Below, piece by piece: positions 37,501-46,168 of a stretch of 64,000 nucleotides of DNA; within the stretch, counting starts at the first letter, position 1, and each line of letters begins with the position of its first letter. Position numbers and translations under genes: made by a program. The DNA is from an uncultured Verrucomicrobia subdivision 3 bacterium (GTDB lineage: Bacteria > Verrucomicrobiota > Verrucomicrobiia > Limisphaerales > UBA8199). The DNA is taken from assembly GCA_903913865.1 (NCBI GenBank), contig CAIWMU010000097.1, positions 1-64,000 on the forward strand. The letters are read 5' to 3'. The notes below the pieces were generated by a model. It was not told where the DNA came from, searched no databases, and saw only the letters and a list, made by a program, of their open reading frames with translations.

Positions 37501-37694
37501 GCGGTCCAGTCCGCGCCTATTGGAGTTCGGAACCGGGAAAAAACTACCGATTGCAATACCTCAACTCTGTGTCGGATTCAGACTGGAAGGATGTGCCTGG
37601 GGATATCGTCGCTACGGGCAGCACGTGCTTCAAGGACGACCCATCGAACGGAGCCACTCAACAGCGCTACTACCGCGTTCGGCTGATTCCTTAA
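34557..37694 (+). CDS. Secreted PD40/TolB-like beta-propeller protein with calcium-binding-type C-terminal region
   Basis: A 1045-residue exported protein (signal peptide about 1-27). Most of it (about 40-920) consists of more than a dozen repeats of the PD40/WD40-like type, each with ISADGRFVVFVSSAENLV, then NDNN, then DVFVRDRLLAKT and a serine-rich strand, as in TolB-type propellers. The segment GDTDSDGLPDDWELAYFNTLG with DYDGDGQSDRAEWLSGTDP (about 925-965) is an aspartate-rich calcium-binding motif of the thrombospondin type 3/EF-hand kind. The final 75 residues form the C-terminal module found in other large secreted proteins here (YWSSEPGKNYRLQYLN, ending YYRVRLIP). No enzymatic motif is visible. 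It follows a pseudopilin by 21 bases. Surface display and ligand binding are plausible but unproven. Confidence 0.87.
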   Translation: MNFSRIMRTALAALATLPLIAMGMPLVQSPTIPQFASVGAGGDCHNPGISADGRFVVFVSSAENLVTNDNNGAFDVFVRDRLLAKTILVSTDAAGASSANGASIAASISANGRFVVFESTASNLVTNDNNQVADVFLRDLQAGTTTLLSVNTLGTLPGNLESTSPAITPDGRYVLFCSRASTLASGDANSAVDLFVRDIASGTTTLASRSYLKTTSHTGSQAVWSGPRQISDDGRRIAFDSTAVNVVASDTNAKMDVFVADLAGSNILVSVSSAGTGFGNGTSQSPSMEATGRYVAFQSASSNIATNDTGLNLNVFRRDLLDRTTTLVSVNTNGVASSSGISTSPVLSRQGNAILFLSTANDLVQNDTNTVGADLFLRDFTSKKTTLVDVRAGMATTPTPISSFTPGISADGRFVLYLDSSRNLVIFDATTGGRTTLATNATGSDAVMTDDASFIAFVGQSDQAGVRNIFLHDRLGRTTELVSRSVATLSAAAGAGISRVIPGGISSNGQFIVFESQGCNWAANDTNGTRDVFICDLNDRAAGPLRLGGIIPGLSAGPLRRPVISPDARWIVFEGIPDSTPVASLASRFSLYAFDRISRTNLPVGGVGSVLAASNPSLSQQGSTIAFQSSESGVGGYATTVGQIYYRDLTRSTNRLISLDPAKTTPGNARSSDPSISPDGRYVAYLSAAGNLLTTTISGINAYLWDSVGGSNILISTSAGGAALGQVTQVAFRSNGSLISFQQGSTNYIYSITNRAILSTLTDAANISMSADGRFVACERNASYAAIDTNSSTDIYVIDRTTGQSTLVSVNSRGTGSGKGRSTAPVLSSHGRYVIFRSRASDLVPGDTNNASDVFLRDLVLKRTILLSAARDGFGTGNKLSTNPMMSADGSTILFESDASDLVTDDANGSRDTWLLRLTHGDTDSDGLPDDWELAYFNTLGRDGTGDYDGDGQSDRAEWLSGTDPTNSSSVLHVLTLSAPGGGPVRAYWSSEPGKNYRLQYLNSVSDSDWKDVPGDIVATGSTCFKDDPSNGATQQRYYRVRLIP

Positions 37695-37807
37695 AGGAAA
37701 GGGCCGCACGCGCCCCCATTCAAACGGCACGCCCACCTAGCCACCCGGATTTTCCTGGGAGGCTGGGTCCGAAGGATGCTACTACCTTTGAGAGTCGCCG
37801 CGACTCC

Positions 37808-38851
37808 TCACAGGCCATTCGCCCATGCCAACCCATCAGCCCCCTGCCCTGCTTTGAGCAGGCGGACCACCGACCATCCCTTGAGGTCAATCTCCGCAAC
37901 TTCTCCCGCTGCGTCACAGGATGCATAGGCCCGAAGGCCATCAGGCCGAACCACGATTTCCTGGGGCGCCCGGGGCACGTCCAGTTCCTTTATGACCGCC
38001 CGTGTCTCAAGATCCACAACTCCCACCTTGTTTTGACGAATCAAAGCGACAAGCAGGTGTTTTCCATCCGGCGTCGTGGCCGTGCCGTATCCGATCCCCG
38101 GCAACTCGATCCAGCCTTTGACCTCATTTGAGGCGGTCTCAAGCATTGCCAGTCGTGGCTTGTCCTGATCCGCCGTGAAAACCCACTTATCATCCACAGA
38201 TGAGGAGATGCGTTGAACCTTCCGTGCAACAGAAACCACCTTCAGTAGTTTGCGATTTTCAAAATCGAGCACTGAGACCGTTCCAGGACCGACATTCGCC
38301 GTGTAGCCACGCTTGCCATCCCGGCTGATCACAAGCATGTGCGATTCGACCGCCCCGGTTGGCACCCTTCCAACCACTTTCATCGCAACGGGATCGACCA
38401 CCATGACGGCATTCTCCAGTTCTGCGGTGACATAACACAAGCGCCGGACAGGTTCAAAAACAACGCAATGGGGACGCACCCCCTTGCCAAACGCCACCGT
38501 TCCCACGGTTTCCCCCTTCTCCAAATGAACCACACGCATCACCTCCCCATCGGTCCCGGGCGATCCCACTCCTGCATTCCCGAAAATCGGCACAAACGCC
38601 AGCTTCCCATCTGGCGAAGCAGCAAGCTCGTGCCCGGTAACCCCTTCAATGGGAATTGTTGCACGGGTTCGCCCCGCAGGAAATTCAATCACGCTGACCG
38701 TCCGGTCCCCCTTGTTCATCACGAGCAGCCTTCCCTCGGGGGAAACCTCGCCACCACTGGCCGCAAGCGCAACCGCAGCCAGACAATGACATATGGCCAG
38801 GATGCCGCTAATTCCATGCACGCCACCGGAAGACGCTTTGTGATTTTTCAT
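37808..38851 (-). CDS. YncE-like secreted beta-propeller protein
   Basis: A 347-residue protein with an N-terminal signal segment (ILAICHCLAAVALAASGG). The rest is a seven-bladed-type propeller of cytochrome d1/YVTN-like repeats: LLVMNKGDRTVSVIEFPAGR, LAASPDGKLAFVPIFGN, HCVVFEPVRRLCYVTAE and IVVRPDGLRAYASCDAAGEV. No haem-binding CxxCH motif is present. The ATG at 38851 is preceded by AGGAGG, a strong ribosome binding site, which supports the start. The gene converges on the PD40 protein, with 113 bases between the stops. Homologues are periplasmic or surface proteins of uncertain function, sometimes placed beside surface-binding or redox partners; no such partner is adjacent here. Confidence 0.87.
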   Translation of the reverse strand: MKNHKASSGGVHGISGILAICHCLAAVALAASGGEVSPEGRLLVMNKGDRTVSVIEFPAGRTRATIPIEGVTGHELAASPDGKLAFVPIFGNAGVGSPGTDGEVMRVVHLEKGETVGTVAFGKGVRPHCVVFEPVRRLCYVTAELENAVMVVDPVAMKVVGRVPTGAVESHMLVISRDGKRGYTANVGPGTVSVLDFENRKLLKVVSVARKVQRISSSVDDKWVFTADQDKPRLAMLETASNEVKGWIELPGIGYGTATTPDGKHLLVALIRQNKVGVVDLETRAVIKELDVPRAPQEIVVRPDGLRAYASCDAAGEVAEIDLKGWSVVRLLKAGQGADGLAWANGL

Positions 38852-39066
38852 GCGCCAAACCTCCTCGATGTCGCAACATTGTCAACCCGGTCGCCGATGC
38901 ACGTCGAGTTAGCCGGTATCAAAACTGGCATTTGACTACCCACCTTCATGTGGGAGTTCGACCGTTGAATCATCCACAAGATCCGTCAAGTCCCGGGGAA
39001 GTTAGTTCCACGGCCGTGCACCCAATTATTCATGGGAAAAAATATCTTTCTTTTTTCTTTCTTTTG

Positions 39067-39095
39067 TTGACACGTCATCGGTTCTGGTGAAAAAT
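39067..39095 (+). promoter_or_regulatory. Candidate sigma-70 promoter for the CHRD/PEP-CTERM gene
   Basis: TTGACA at 39067-39072 is a perfect -35 box; AAAAAT at 39090-39095, 17 bases later, matches four of six -10 positions. It lies about 30 bases upstream of the ATG at 39126, in an AT-rich stretch. AAAGGAAA at about 39101-39108 may serve as part of the ribosome binding region, though it is rather far from the ATG. Confidence 0.5.
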
Positions 39096-39125
39096 GTGAA
39101 AAAGGAAATTTAACAGAACAACAAC

Positions 39126-39683
39126 ATGAAACGCGAAATTTTTGGAATTATTCTTGGATTGGGCTTGGCAGCCTCGGCGTATGCTGATGTTTACGAGATC
39201 GGTCTTAACACACTAACTCCCTCTGACTGGTTGCTCAAGGGCAGCTACGAGGTGCCTGCCAATGCAAGCACGGCCACCGGCGGCCCTGTTGGTGGGGGTC
39301 TAAGTTACGATAGCGCTACCGAATCCCTCTCTGTTAACATCATTTACGGAAAGTTCGGGTTTCAACCGCTTCAGGGTAGTTTCACGAGTGGTGGACTTTA
39401 CTCGGGCAATTCCTCCTCCACAGGCCCGCTTCTGGCTGATCTGACCCCCCTTCACTTTGCTTTTTCATCCAAGGCCGGCTACTTCGAGGGCACAGTGCAT
39501 GTGGACCGTGCCATGGAGAACCAACTTTGGACGAGCGATCTCTACATCAACATCAACTCGACTCTTTTCCCCGTAGGCGAGATAAGGGCCCAACTGGTTC
39601 CTGTAACGATTCCCGAGCCGACCTCATGGATGCTATTTGCCGGAGGTTTCGCAGCGTTGCTCATGTTCCGCAAGCGGCATTGA
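39126..39683 (+). CDS. CHRD-domain protein with PEP-CTERM sorting signal
   Basis: A 185-residue exported protein. The signal peptide ends near ASAYADV. The mature part resembles a CHRD domain: GGGLSYDSATESLSVNIIYG in the first half and LYININSTLFPVGEIRAQL in the second, the latter matching the HT..FP.GEIRGQL signature of the family. The C terminus IPEPTSWMLFAGGFAALLMF is a PEP-CTERM signal with a final basic RKRH, so it should be processed by an exosortase (not in this window) and delivered to the surface or matrix. A good candidate promoter lies upstream and a canonical terminator immediately downstream, so it is probably monocistronic. The role of bacterial CHRD proteins is unknown. Confidence 0.92.
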   Translation: MKREIFGIILGLGLAASAYADVYEIGLNTLTPSDWLLKGSYEVPANASTATGGPVGGGLSYDSATESLSVNIIYGKFGFQPLQGSFTSGGLYSGNSSSTGPLLADLTPLHFAFSSKAGYFEGTVHVDRAMENQLWTSDLYININSTLFPVGEIRAQLVPVTIPEPTSWMLFAGGFAALLMFRKRH

Positions 39684-39707
39684 GCTAGGATTTCATGTTG
39701 GCTTTGC

Positions 39708-39734
39708 GCGTGGCAGGTGCCACGCCTTTTTTTT
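39708..39734 (+). terminator. Canonical Rho-independent terminator
   Basis: GCGTGGCA and TGCCACGC form a perfect 8-bp stem around a GG loop (39708-39725), followed after one C by eight T residues (39727-39734). It begins 24 bases after the stop of the CHRD/PEP-CTERM gene and clearly ends that transcript. Confidence 0.95.
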
Positions 39735-40131
39735 GTTCTTCGCACATCATCCCACCGACTCTATTCGGCCCCACAGTCTGTCCGCATCCCTGAACGTCAA
39801 GGACGGGGCTGAATTGTTGATGAGATGTTCATGATGGGGAAACCGCCAGATTGGGGGCAGGAGGGACAACCTGTGAATCCTCGGATTGAATGGTCTTCAA
39901 GGATCGTCATAAGCCATTACACATAAGTTTCTTGCGCCAGACTCAACACTCGGGGAGTCCACCGGATGCACCATCCGGACACCTGGAGATGACTACCCCA
40001 TCCCGCGCTCCCCACGACGGATATAGACATCAAATTTGTAAAACGGCGTGATACACTTCTTGACGAAACTGGGTTAGTTTTTAAGTATTTGGGCATTAGC
40101 AACGGTTCGGGACTCAACCAAGAGAAAAGCC
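39735..40131. other. Upstream region of rpoD with a hairpin
   Basis: About 400 bases without a supportable gene. A 7-bp perfect hairpin CCGGATG/CATCCGG with a CAC loop lies at 39962-39978 and has no T-run. A weak promoter candidate for rpoD is TTGACG at 40060-40065 with AAGTAT 17 bases later (40083-40088), about 44 bases before the ATG. Otherwise I see nothing. Confidence 0.4.
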
Positions 40132-41916
40132 ATGGTGGCAACTAAGGCAGGTAGTAAGAAAAGGCCTTCGTTCAAGAAGGATGTATCGGCAGGTAGCACC
40201 CGCCAAAGGGAAGTGCATTCCCTTCCGCGCCAGCGGATTCCTCGCCCCAGAAAGCCACCGTCCGAAGCGGGCTCCGCTACCACAGGAGCTACCGCGCTTA
40301 CCCCATTCATCAAGCCACTTGTTCGGCTGGCTCAGGAGCAGGGTTTTCTAACCCACGAAGACGTCCGTGAGGTCCTCCGCCACGGTTCAAATTCGGGGAT
40401 CCATCACGATGCCGTTCTGCGGCAGCTCAGAAGCCTCGATATTGAAGTGCTTGAACCGGTCGAGGAGGATCAGGATCAGGACAAGGAACGGGAACCAGAG
40501 GAGTTGCCTGAGAGTCTGTCGGCCGACTATTTGGATGATCCCGTTCGCATGTACCTGAAGCAAATGGGCAACGGTCCATTGCTGACACGGGAGGATGAGG
40601 TTGCCATCTGCCAGCAAATCGAATCGGCTGAAAATGATGTTCGCCGGTTGCTCTACAGTTTCGGCTTCTCGGCCAAAGAACATATCGTTCTGGTCGAGAA
40701 GCTGACTTCGACACCCCCTCGGGAACGGTTCGACAGGGTCATTTCGGAGAGCAAGCTCGCCACCAAAAAGTCCCACATGGCAGCACTTGTCCGACTGTCC
40801 AGAAAATGCCACGGGCTGGACGGAGAGATCGACAGGCTGTTCCTTCAGTGGCAGCGGGAAAAATGCCCGGAGAACAGATCCAGACTGGAGCAGCAAATTC
40901 ATGCCTGCGAGACGAAACTGACGGCTTCCCTCCCCAAGTTTTGCTTCAAGCACAAGATGATTGAGGATCTGTCCTCCATGGCGGAAAGCATTTTCGATCG
41001 TTTTCAGATCAGCACACGACTGGTGAAGGCCCTCGAGGAGAGGGGACACCGGGATGACCGCCCCATCATTGATTCCGAAAAGGCGAAGTTAACAGCCCTA
41101 GAGGCTTTTGTCAGGATGCCATCCCAACGCTACATGGAGACATTCCATCAGCTGAAGGCAGCATCCGCCAACGCGGTAAGGGCAAAAGCCAGAATGGTCG
41201 AGTCAAACCTTCGTCTGGTGATCTCCATTGCGAAGAAGCACCTGAACCGGGGTCTATCGTTTTTGGACCTGATTCAGGAAGGGAACGTGGGACTGATGAA
41301 GGCCGTTGAAAAATTTGAATATCGCCGTGGTTACAAGTTCTCAACCTATGCCACCTGGTGGATCCGCCAGGCCATCACCCGGTCCATTGCCGACCACGGC
41401 CGCACGATCCGCATTCCGGTGCACATGATCGAGGTGATCAACAAACTCATGCGCACGCAGAAACGGCTGCTGCAGGATTTTGGCCGGGAGCCATCCCCTG
41501 AGGAAATTGCCGAGGAGATGGAACTGCGACCCGAACGGGTTCAGTCCTTGATCAGGATGGCCCAGCAACCGATCTCCCTGCAAACGACGGTGGGGGATGG
41601 AGATGAGTCCATTCTTGAGGATTTTCTCGAGGATAAGGGAGCTGAGAGCCCCTCCGACATGACCAGCTTCAGCCTGCTCAAGGAGAAACTCACGGACATC
41701 CTCTCAAGCCTCAGCGAGAAGGAGCGCAAAGTGCTTGAGCTGAGATTCGGCCTTGCCGACGGCACCCCCAGAACTCTGGAGGAGGTGGGCTCCCAGTTCG
41801 CCGTCACCCGGGAACGTATACGCCAGATTGAGGCCAAGGCCCTGCGGAAGATGCGCCATCCCACCCGCATCAGACAACTCAACGACTATATCGAGGCCAG
41901 AAAAGCCCCGGAGTAG
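40132..41916 (+). CDS. rpoD: Primary RNA polymerase sigma factor (sigma-70)
   Basis: A 594-residue primary sigma factor that directs RNA polymerase to housekeeping promoters. Region 1.1-like sequence is present ([22 protein letters not shown], about 60-110), then region 1.2 ([20 protein letters not shown]), a non-conserved insert, region 2 ([38 protein letters not shown]), region 3 ([24 protein letters not shown]) and region 4 with the -35-binding helix-turn-helix ([20 protein letters not shown]). The N-terminal 50 residues are basic and low-complexity. Presence of region 1.1 and the full set of regions separates it from alternative sigma factors. It converges on nfo with 27 bases between the stops. 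Confidence in the assignment is very high. Confidence 0.97.
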   Translation: MVATKAGSKKRPSFKKDVSAGSTRQREVHSLPRQRIPRPRKPPSEAGSATTGATALTPFIKPLVRLAQEQGFLTHEDVREVLRHGSNSGIHHDAVLRQLRSLDIEVLEPVEEDQDQDKEREPEELPESLSADYLDDPVRMYLKQMGNGPLLTREDEVAICQQIESAENDVRRLLYSFGFSAKEHIVLVEKLTSTPPRERFDRVISESKLATKKSHMAALVRLSRKCHGLDGEIDRLFLQWQREKCPENRSRLEQQIHACETKLTASLPKFCFKHKMIEDLSSMAESIFDRFQISTRLVKALEERGHRDDRPIIDSEKAKLTALEAFVRMPSQRYMETFHQLKAASANAVRAKARMVESNLRLVISIAKKHLNRGLSFLDLIQEGNVGLMKAVEKFEYRRGYKFSTYATWWIRQAITRSIADHGRTIRIPVHMIEVINKLMRTQKRLLQDFGREPSPEEIAEEMELRPERVQSLIRMAQQPISLQTTVGDGDESILEDFLEDKGAESPSDMTSFSLLKEKLTDILSSLSEKERKVLELRFGLADGTPRTLEEVGSQFAVTRERIRQIEAKALRKMRHPTRIRQLNDYIEARKAPE

Positions 41917-41943
41917 CCGGACCCTCAAGCCATCCCGCCCTGC

Positions 41944-42849
41944 TCAACCTTTGCGCTTCGCCGCTCTGGAGCCTGGCGAGGTGGATGCTTTAGGTCCAAC
42001 GGGTGCGGCACACAGGCTGCGAAGCAGCATCAGGTTCCGTGCATCATCCACAAGATCCTCGGACTTTGGAGTTTCCAGACATGCGGGATGATCTTTGAAC
42101 CTCGTGTCGCCGACCACATGCCGGAACGCATCGGCTCCAATCTTCCCTTCCCCAATGTGGGAATGGCGGTCCACCCGGGATCCGAGATCCGTCTTGGAGT
42201 CGTTGATGTGAAACGCCAGCAGATTGCCAGGACCAACCAGATCCGATATGGCACCTATCGCATCATCCCACCCGGCCCGTGTTCGGATATCATAGCCTGC
42301 GGCAAAAAAGTGCGCCGTATCCAGGCATACGCCCAGGCGATCCTGATGCTTCGATCTGGAAAAGATCTCCCCCAAATGCTCCAGCTTGTGGCCAAGGCAA
42401 CTCCCCTGCCCGGCCGTGTTCTCGAGCGCAATGCGGACTTTGCAGCCGGTGGTCGCGGTGAACACTTCGTCCAATCCCCTGACCGCCTGCTCAATGCCGG
42501 CGGATTCGCCCGAGCCGAGGTGAGCCCCTGGATGCAACACAAGAAAGGGAAGCCCGTAAGCTGCAGCAATCTCAATCTCCTGAATCAGCGACTTCAGGGA
42601 AGTCGCGCGCTTCTCCGAGTCGGGTGCCGCAACATTGATGAGATAGCCCGTATGCCCAAAAACATGGGGGATGCCGCTCTGTTTCCATTCCTCTGAAAAT
42701 CGCAGCACATCTTCCTCAGTTGGCATTTTTCCGAACCACTGCATGTTGCTCTTCACGAAGACCTGCACGGCTTCGCAATCGACCCGCTTTCCGCGCTGGA
42801 TGGCCATGAAGAGCCCCCCGCTGGTTGACATGTGGGATCCGAGTTTCAT
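41944..42849 (-). CDS. nfo: Deoxyribonuclease IV (AP endonuclease)
   Basis: A 301-residue member of the endonuclease IV family, which cuts the DNA backbone 5' to abasic sites in base-excision repair. The zinc-binding motifs are all visible: LVLHPGAHLGSG, IALENTAGQGS, VCLDTAHFFAAGYD, LAFHINDSK, and RVDRHSHIGEGKIG. The N terminus KLGSHMSTSGGLFMAIQRG is typical. Length is slightly above the usual 280 because of a basic C-terminal tail. Its start lies 18 bases after the stop of the E2 gene on the same strand, so it may be the last gene of the dehydrogenase operon, although the functions are unrelated. Confidence 0.97.
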   Translation of the reverse strand: MKLGSHMSTSGGLFMAIQRGKRVDCEAVQVFVKSNMQWFGKMPTEEDVLRFSEEWKQSGIPHVFGHTGYLINVAAPDSEKRATSLKSLIQEIEIAAAYGLPFLVLHPGAHLGSGESAGIEQAVRGLDEVFTATTGCKVRIALENTAGQGSCLGHKLEHLGEIFSRSKHQDRLGVCLDTAHFFAAGYDIRTRAGWDDAIGAISDLVGPGNLLAFHINDSKTDLGSRVDRHSHIGEGKIGADAFRHVVGDTRFKDHPACLETPKSEDLVDDARNLMLLRSLCAAPVGPKASTSPGSRAAKRKG

Positions 42850-42867
42850 CTCTTTCGGTCCCTCAGC

Positions 42868-44076
42868 TCACAGTTGTTCAGGAGATGTCAGAAGCTGGGC
42901 CACACGGGCCAGCAACCGCCCCGCCGCCCCGCCATCCAGAACGCGGTGATCAAAGCTGAGGGTGATGTTGGCCTCCATGACAGGAACAAACCGCCCGCTG
43001 GCTTCATCCCAACCCGGCACCCGTCTTGCAGCTCCCATGCCCAGAACAATTGTCTGCTCCGGCAAAGGAATGGGCGTGGCCCAGGTAAGACCGAAAGTTC
43101 CAAAATTTGTGACCGTGGCGATGCCCCCCCCCGTGGCATCCGCCGGAAGACGCAGTTGATGGGCCAGCCGGATCAGTTCATCATACCGGCCCACAAGCCC
43201 CGAAATCGGCGTCTCGTTCGCCTTCCGGATGACGGGAACCAGCACCCCTTCCCTCACTTCCACGGCAAACCCAACGTCAATCGAAGCCGGATGAATGATC
43301 CGGTTTCCAATCAGACGCCCCGCCGGGGCGGTGTCTTCCGTCAGGGCAATCGCCAGCGCCCGAAGCGCGTAGAGGGCCGGGCCGGGCTTCACTGCACATT
43401 GCTTCCTGTGGGCCAGCAATGGATCGAAACAAACCGGCATCGCCACAGTGGCTATGGGGCGGGTCCAACTCCGGCGCATGGCATCGGCCACCGCAACCCG
43501 CATTGTGGAGGCAGGGATGGTCTGCTGCTGCTCGACCCTTGCCATGAACTGCTCAAAATCCCTGATTGTGACACGCCCTGCCGCCCCACTGCCGGGAAGG
43601 CCCGCCAGATCCGAAGCACTCAGCCCATACTTCAGCATTCGTGCCTTCATCGCCGGAGACATGTAACCAGCCCCGCCCGCACCGGCAGGGACAGGCAGGC
43701 TCGGCACGGTGGGCTCCACCCGACTGGATCCATCCTTTGCCACATCCACCGCTGTCTCTGAGGCGGCACCCGGTTCAAAAACTGGCACTTGTGAAACAGT
43801 CTCGCCCTTCAATCCAAGCCGGTTGGCATCATCGGCACTGGATTCCAGATGCCCCAGAATTGAGCCGACCGGATAGCTCTCATTGAGTTTGACCAATAAC
43901 TCCCTGACGAGCCCGGGACAGGGTGAAGCCACGTTCATTGTCGCCTTGTTCGTCTCTACTTCCATCAAATCCTGCCCCGTCAACACGGTATCCCCCTCAC
44001 TGACGAGCAGATTGATGACAGTCGCCTCGGCGATCGATTCGCCCAGTTGAGGCATGATGATTGGTATCGATGGCAT
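42868..44076 (-). CDS. 2-oxo acid dehydrogenase E2 (dihydrolipoamide acyltransferase)
   Basis: A 402-residue E2 core subunit. It has one lipoyl domain (1-80) with the lipoylated K44 in VETNKATM, a proline/alanine/valine-rich linker, a peripheral subunit-binding domain (about 140-175; MKARMLKYGLSASDLAGLPG) and the acyltransferase domain ending with the catalytic HRVLDGG (H377, D381). It accepts the acyl group from E1 and passes it to coenzyme A. The two E1 subunits are encoded immediately upstream (49-base gap). Whether the complex uses pyruvate, branched-chain oxo acids or acetoin is not settled by these motifs. No E3 (lpd) gene lies in the window. Confidence 0.94.
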   Translation of the reverse strand: MPSIPIIMPQLGESIAEATVINLLVSEGDTVLTGQDLMEVETNKATMNVASPCPGLVRELLVKLNESYPVGSILGHLESSADDANRLGLKGETVSQVPVFEPGAASETAVDVAKDGSSRVEPTVPSLPVPAGAGGAGYMSPAMKARMLKYGLSASDLAGLPGSGAAGRVTIRDFEQFMARVEQQQTIPASTMRVAVADAMRRSWTRPIATVAMPVCFDPLLAHRKQCAVKPGPALYALRALAIALTEDTAPAGRLIGNRIIHPASIDVGFAVEVREGVLVPVIRKANETPISGLVGRYDELIRLAHQLRLPADATGGGIATVTNFGTFGLTWATPIPLPEQTIVLGMGAARRVPGWDEASGRFVPVMEANITLSFDHRVLDGGAAGRLLARVAQLLTSPEQL

Positions 44077-44125
44077 GATCGAAAACAGGTTAGAAAATAA
44101 GTTGGTTCATGATACCCACACCAGT

Positions 44126-45091
44126 TCACATCTGGACCAGACGACGGGCTGAGTCGGCAATGCTTCGCGCCGATGGCCGATGAACGGCCCACAAATCCGG
44201 GTGGTATGGCACCGGTGTATCCTTGGCGTTCAGGCGCATGGGCGGGGCATCCAGAAAATTGAATCCCTCACCGGCTACCCGGGCAACGACTTCAGCGGTA
44301 ACCCCGCCCCACGGATAGGCTTCTCCGACACAGAGCAACCGTCCAGTGCGCGCAACGGAGGCTATGATGCAGTCGGTGTCCAAAGGCTTCACAGTCCGTA
44401 GATCCACCACCTCTGCCTCAATACCCTCACCTGCCAGTTCCTCTGCAGCCTTGGTGGCTTCATGCACCATGGCACCGTAGGTGACGATGGAAAGGTCCCG
44501 ACCAACCCTCGCGATTCGCGCCTTGCCAACCGCAAGACGATCGCCCGATCCCAGATCCCCCTTCAGATGGTAGTAAAGGAGCTTGTGCTCACAAAACACG
44601 ACGGGGTCATCAATCTTCACGGCATCGAGCAGCATGTGGTAGGCGTCAGCCACCGTCGCGGGAGTCATCACCACCAACCCCGGGTAATGGGCATAGATCG
44701 CCTCCATGCTCTGGCTGTGGAACGGCCCGCTCCCCGAAGTGCCACCGCATGGCAGACGCAGCGTGATGGGACATGGCATCCCTGTGCGCCAGTAGTGTGT
44801 GCCCGCCTGGTTCACCATCTGGTTGAATCCAACGGTGGAAAAATCCGCGAATTGCACCTCAATGATGGGGCGCATCCCGCCAATCGCCGCACCCACGGCC
44901 AGCCCCAGCATCGCGTCTTCGCTGATCGGGCTGTCAATCACACGACCCGGAAATTCCCTCGCAAGATTCTTGGTCGCCTTGAATGCACCCCCAAAAGCGC
45001 CAACATCCTGACCATATATGAAGACACGGTCATCCTCTGCAAGAGCCCGGGCCTGCGCTTCGCGAATCGCTTCCAGATAGGTGATGCTCAT
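44126..45091 (-). CDS. 2-oxo acid dehydrogenase E1 beta subunit
   Basis: A 321-residue transketolase-like subunit that forms an alpha2-beta2 E1 with the neighbouring alpha chain and decarboxylates a 2-oxo acid with thiamine diphosphate. Recognisable segments are YLEAIREAQARALAEDDRVF, GQDVGAFGGAFKATK, IDSPISEDAMLGLAVGAA, RLPCGGTSGSGPFHSQSMEA and EVVDLRTVKPLDTDCI, all typical of PdhB/BkdA2-type chains. Length is normal. Only six bases separate its start from the E1 alpha stop, and E2 follows 49 bases later, so the three are one operon. Substrate choice among pyruvate, branched-chain oxo acids and acetoin is open. Confidence 0.95.
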   Translation of the reverse strand: MSITYLEAIREAQARALAEDDRVFIYGQDVGAFGGAFKATKNLAREFPGRVIDSPISEDAMLGLAVGAAIGGMRPIIEVQFADFSTVGFNQMVNQAGTHYWRTGMPCPITLRLPCGGTSGSGPFHSQSMEAIYAHYPGLVVMTPATVADAYHMLLDAVKIDDPVVFCEHKLLYYHLKGDLGSGDRLAVGKARIARVGRDLSIVTYGAMVHEATKAAEELAGEGIEAEVVDLRTVKPLDTDCIIASVARTGRLLCVGEAYPWGGVTAEVVARVAGEGFNFLDAPPMRLNAKDTPVPYHPDLWAVHRPSARSIADSARRLVQM

Positions 45092-45097
45092 GCGAAG

Positions 45098-46111
45098 TTA
45101 TTGGGGCCAATTCCGCTCCACCAAAGCCTCTGTTGACAGTGCTGACCAATCCTCGCGATACGGATCGGGACCCGGCTCCCGCTGCCCCTGTGCCACGGCC
45201 CGCTCGACATCATCAATCGCCCTGGATTTCCAGAGTGCCACATCCTCCGCTGTGACAGTCTTGGAATCAACAAGCTTCCGGATGGCAACCTCGAGACAAT
45301 CCCGCCCCACCTGGGAAGTCTTCAGATTGGGATCCACATAGCTGGCATCGTCGTGCTCCCCATGTCCGCAAAGTCTAAGCAGGTTGGCAATCATCAACTG
45401 GGGTCCCTGCCCTGAGCGGGCACGAGCCGCAGCCGAGCCCAATTCACGAAGGCAGGTCTCGAGATCGGTTCCGTCAAACTCCACCCCCTTCACACCATAT
45501 CCAACCGCCCGGTCCACCAGAGATTTGCAGGCGAACTGCCTGTTGTTTGGCGTGGAATAGGCGTAGCAATTGTTGGCCACCACAAGGACGAGCGGCAGCT
45601 GCTCCACAGCCGCCTGATTCAACGCCTCGTGAAATGCACCGGTAGATGTGGCCCCATCTCCCACGGAGGAGAGTCCAACGGTGGAGCGCCGCCCCTGAAG
45701 TCGATGGGCCAGCAGTCCACCGCTGACGACGGAAATCATCGCCCCAAGATGGCTGATCATCGCATACATGCCCAGCCTCGGATGCCCCCAATGCACATTC
45801 CCATCCCTGCCCCGCATGGGCCCCAACGCGGAGCCCAGGTAGGTGCGGATCGGGTCCAGGAGCGATTCCCCAAACGCCAACCTCCCGGCTGTGTCACGAA
45901 TGAGCGGCGCATACAAGTCGCCGGGCTGGAGGCTCAGGGCGGATGCAACACTCAGAGCCTCCTGACCCCGGCTCAGAAAAACCCCCCCATGAATCTTCCC
46001 CATCCGATAGAGGCTGGCAAATTTGTCATCGAGAACACGGGAAACGAGCATGAAGCGCAAGGCCTTCACGCTCAACAGCTCAATTGTAGGTTCGGCTTCG
46101 ACAAACGCCAT
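45098..46111 (-). CDS. 2-oxo acid dehydrogenase E1 alpha subunit
   Basis: A 337-residue subunit carrying the thiamine diphosphate motif GDG (151-153) to NN (180-181), in SSVGDGATSTGAFHEALNQA and VVANNCYAYST. The N-terminal part (RVLDDKFASLYRMGKIHGGV) and the SHLGAMISVVSGGLLAHRL segment are typical of E1 alpha. The phosphorylation-loop region reads LLRLCGHGEHDDASYVDP; the GH.EHDD pattern resembles branched-chain-type or general bacterial E1 alpha chains as much as pyruvate dehydrogenase. It is the first gene of the E1alpha-E1beta-E2 operon. A hairpin lies about 60-90 bases upstream of the start. Confidence 0.94.
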   Translation of the reverse strand: MAFVEAEPTIELLSVKALRFMLVSRVLDDKFASLYRMGKIHGGVFLSRGQEALSVASALSLQPGDLYAPLIRDTAGRLAFGESLLDPIRTYLGSALGPMRGRDGNVHWGHPRLGMYAMISHLGAMISVVSGGLLAHRLQGRRSTVGLSSVGDGATSTGAFHEALNQAAVEQLPLVLVVANNCYAYSTPNNRQFACKSLVDRAVGYGVKGVEFDGTDLETCLRELGSAAARARSGQGPQLMIANLLRLCGHGEHDDASYVDPNLKTSQVGRDCLEVAIRKLVDSKTVTAEDVALWKSRAIDDVERAVAQGQREPGPDPYREDWSALSTEALVERNWPQ

Positions 46112-46168
46112 GATCTGACACGTTAAATGACGATGATATTTAGCCTCCTTCCACCCCTGTTCGCAATG

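Noticed and set aside
42832..43761. 309-codon plus-strand frame opposite the E2 gene
   Set aside because: No domain; the minus strand has lipoyl, subunit-binding and acyltransferase domains.
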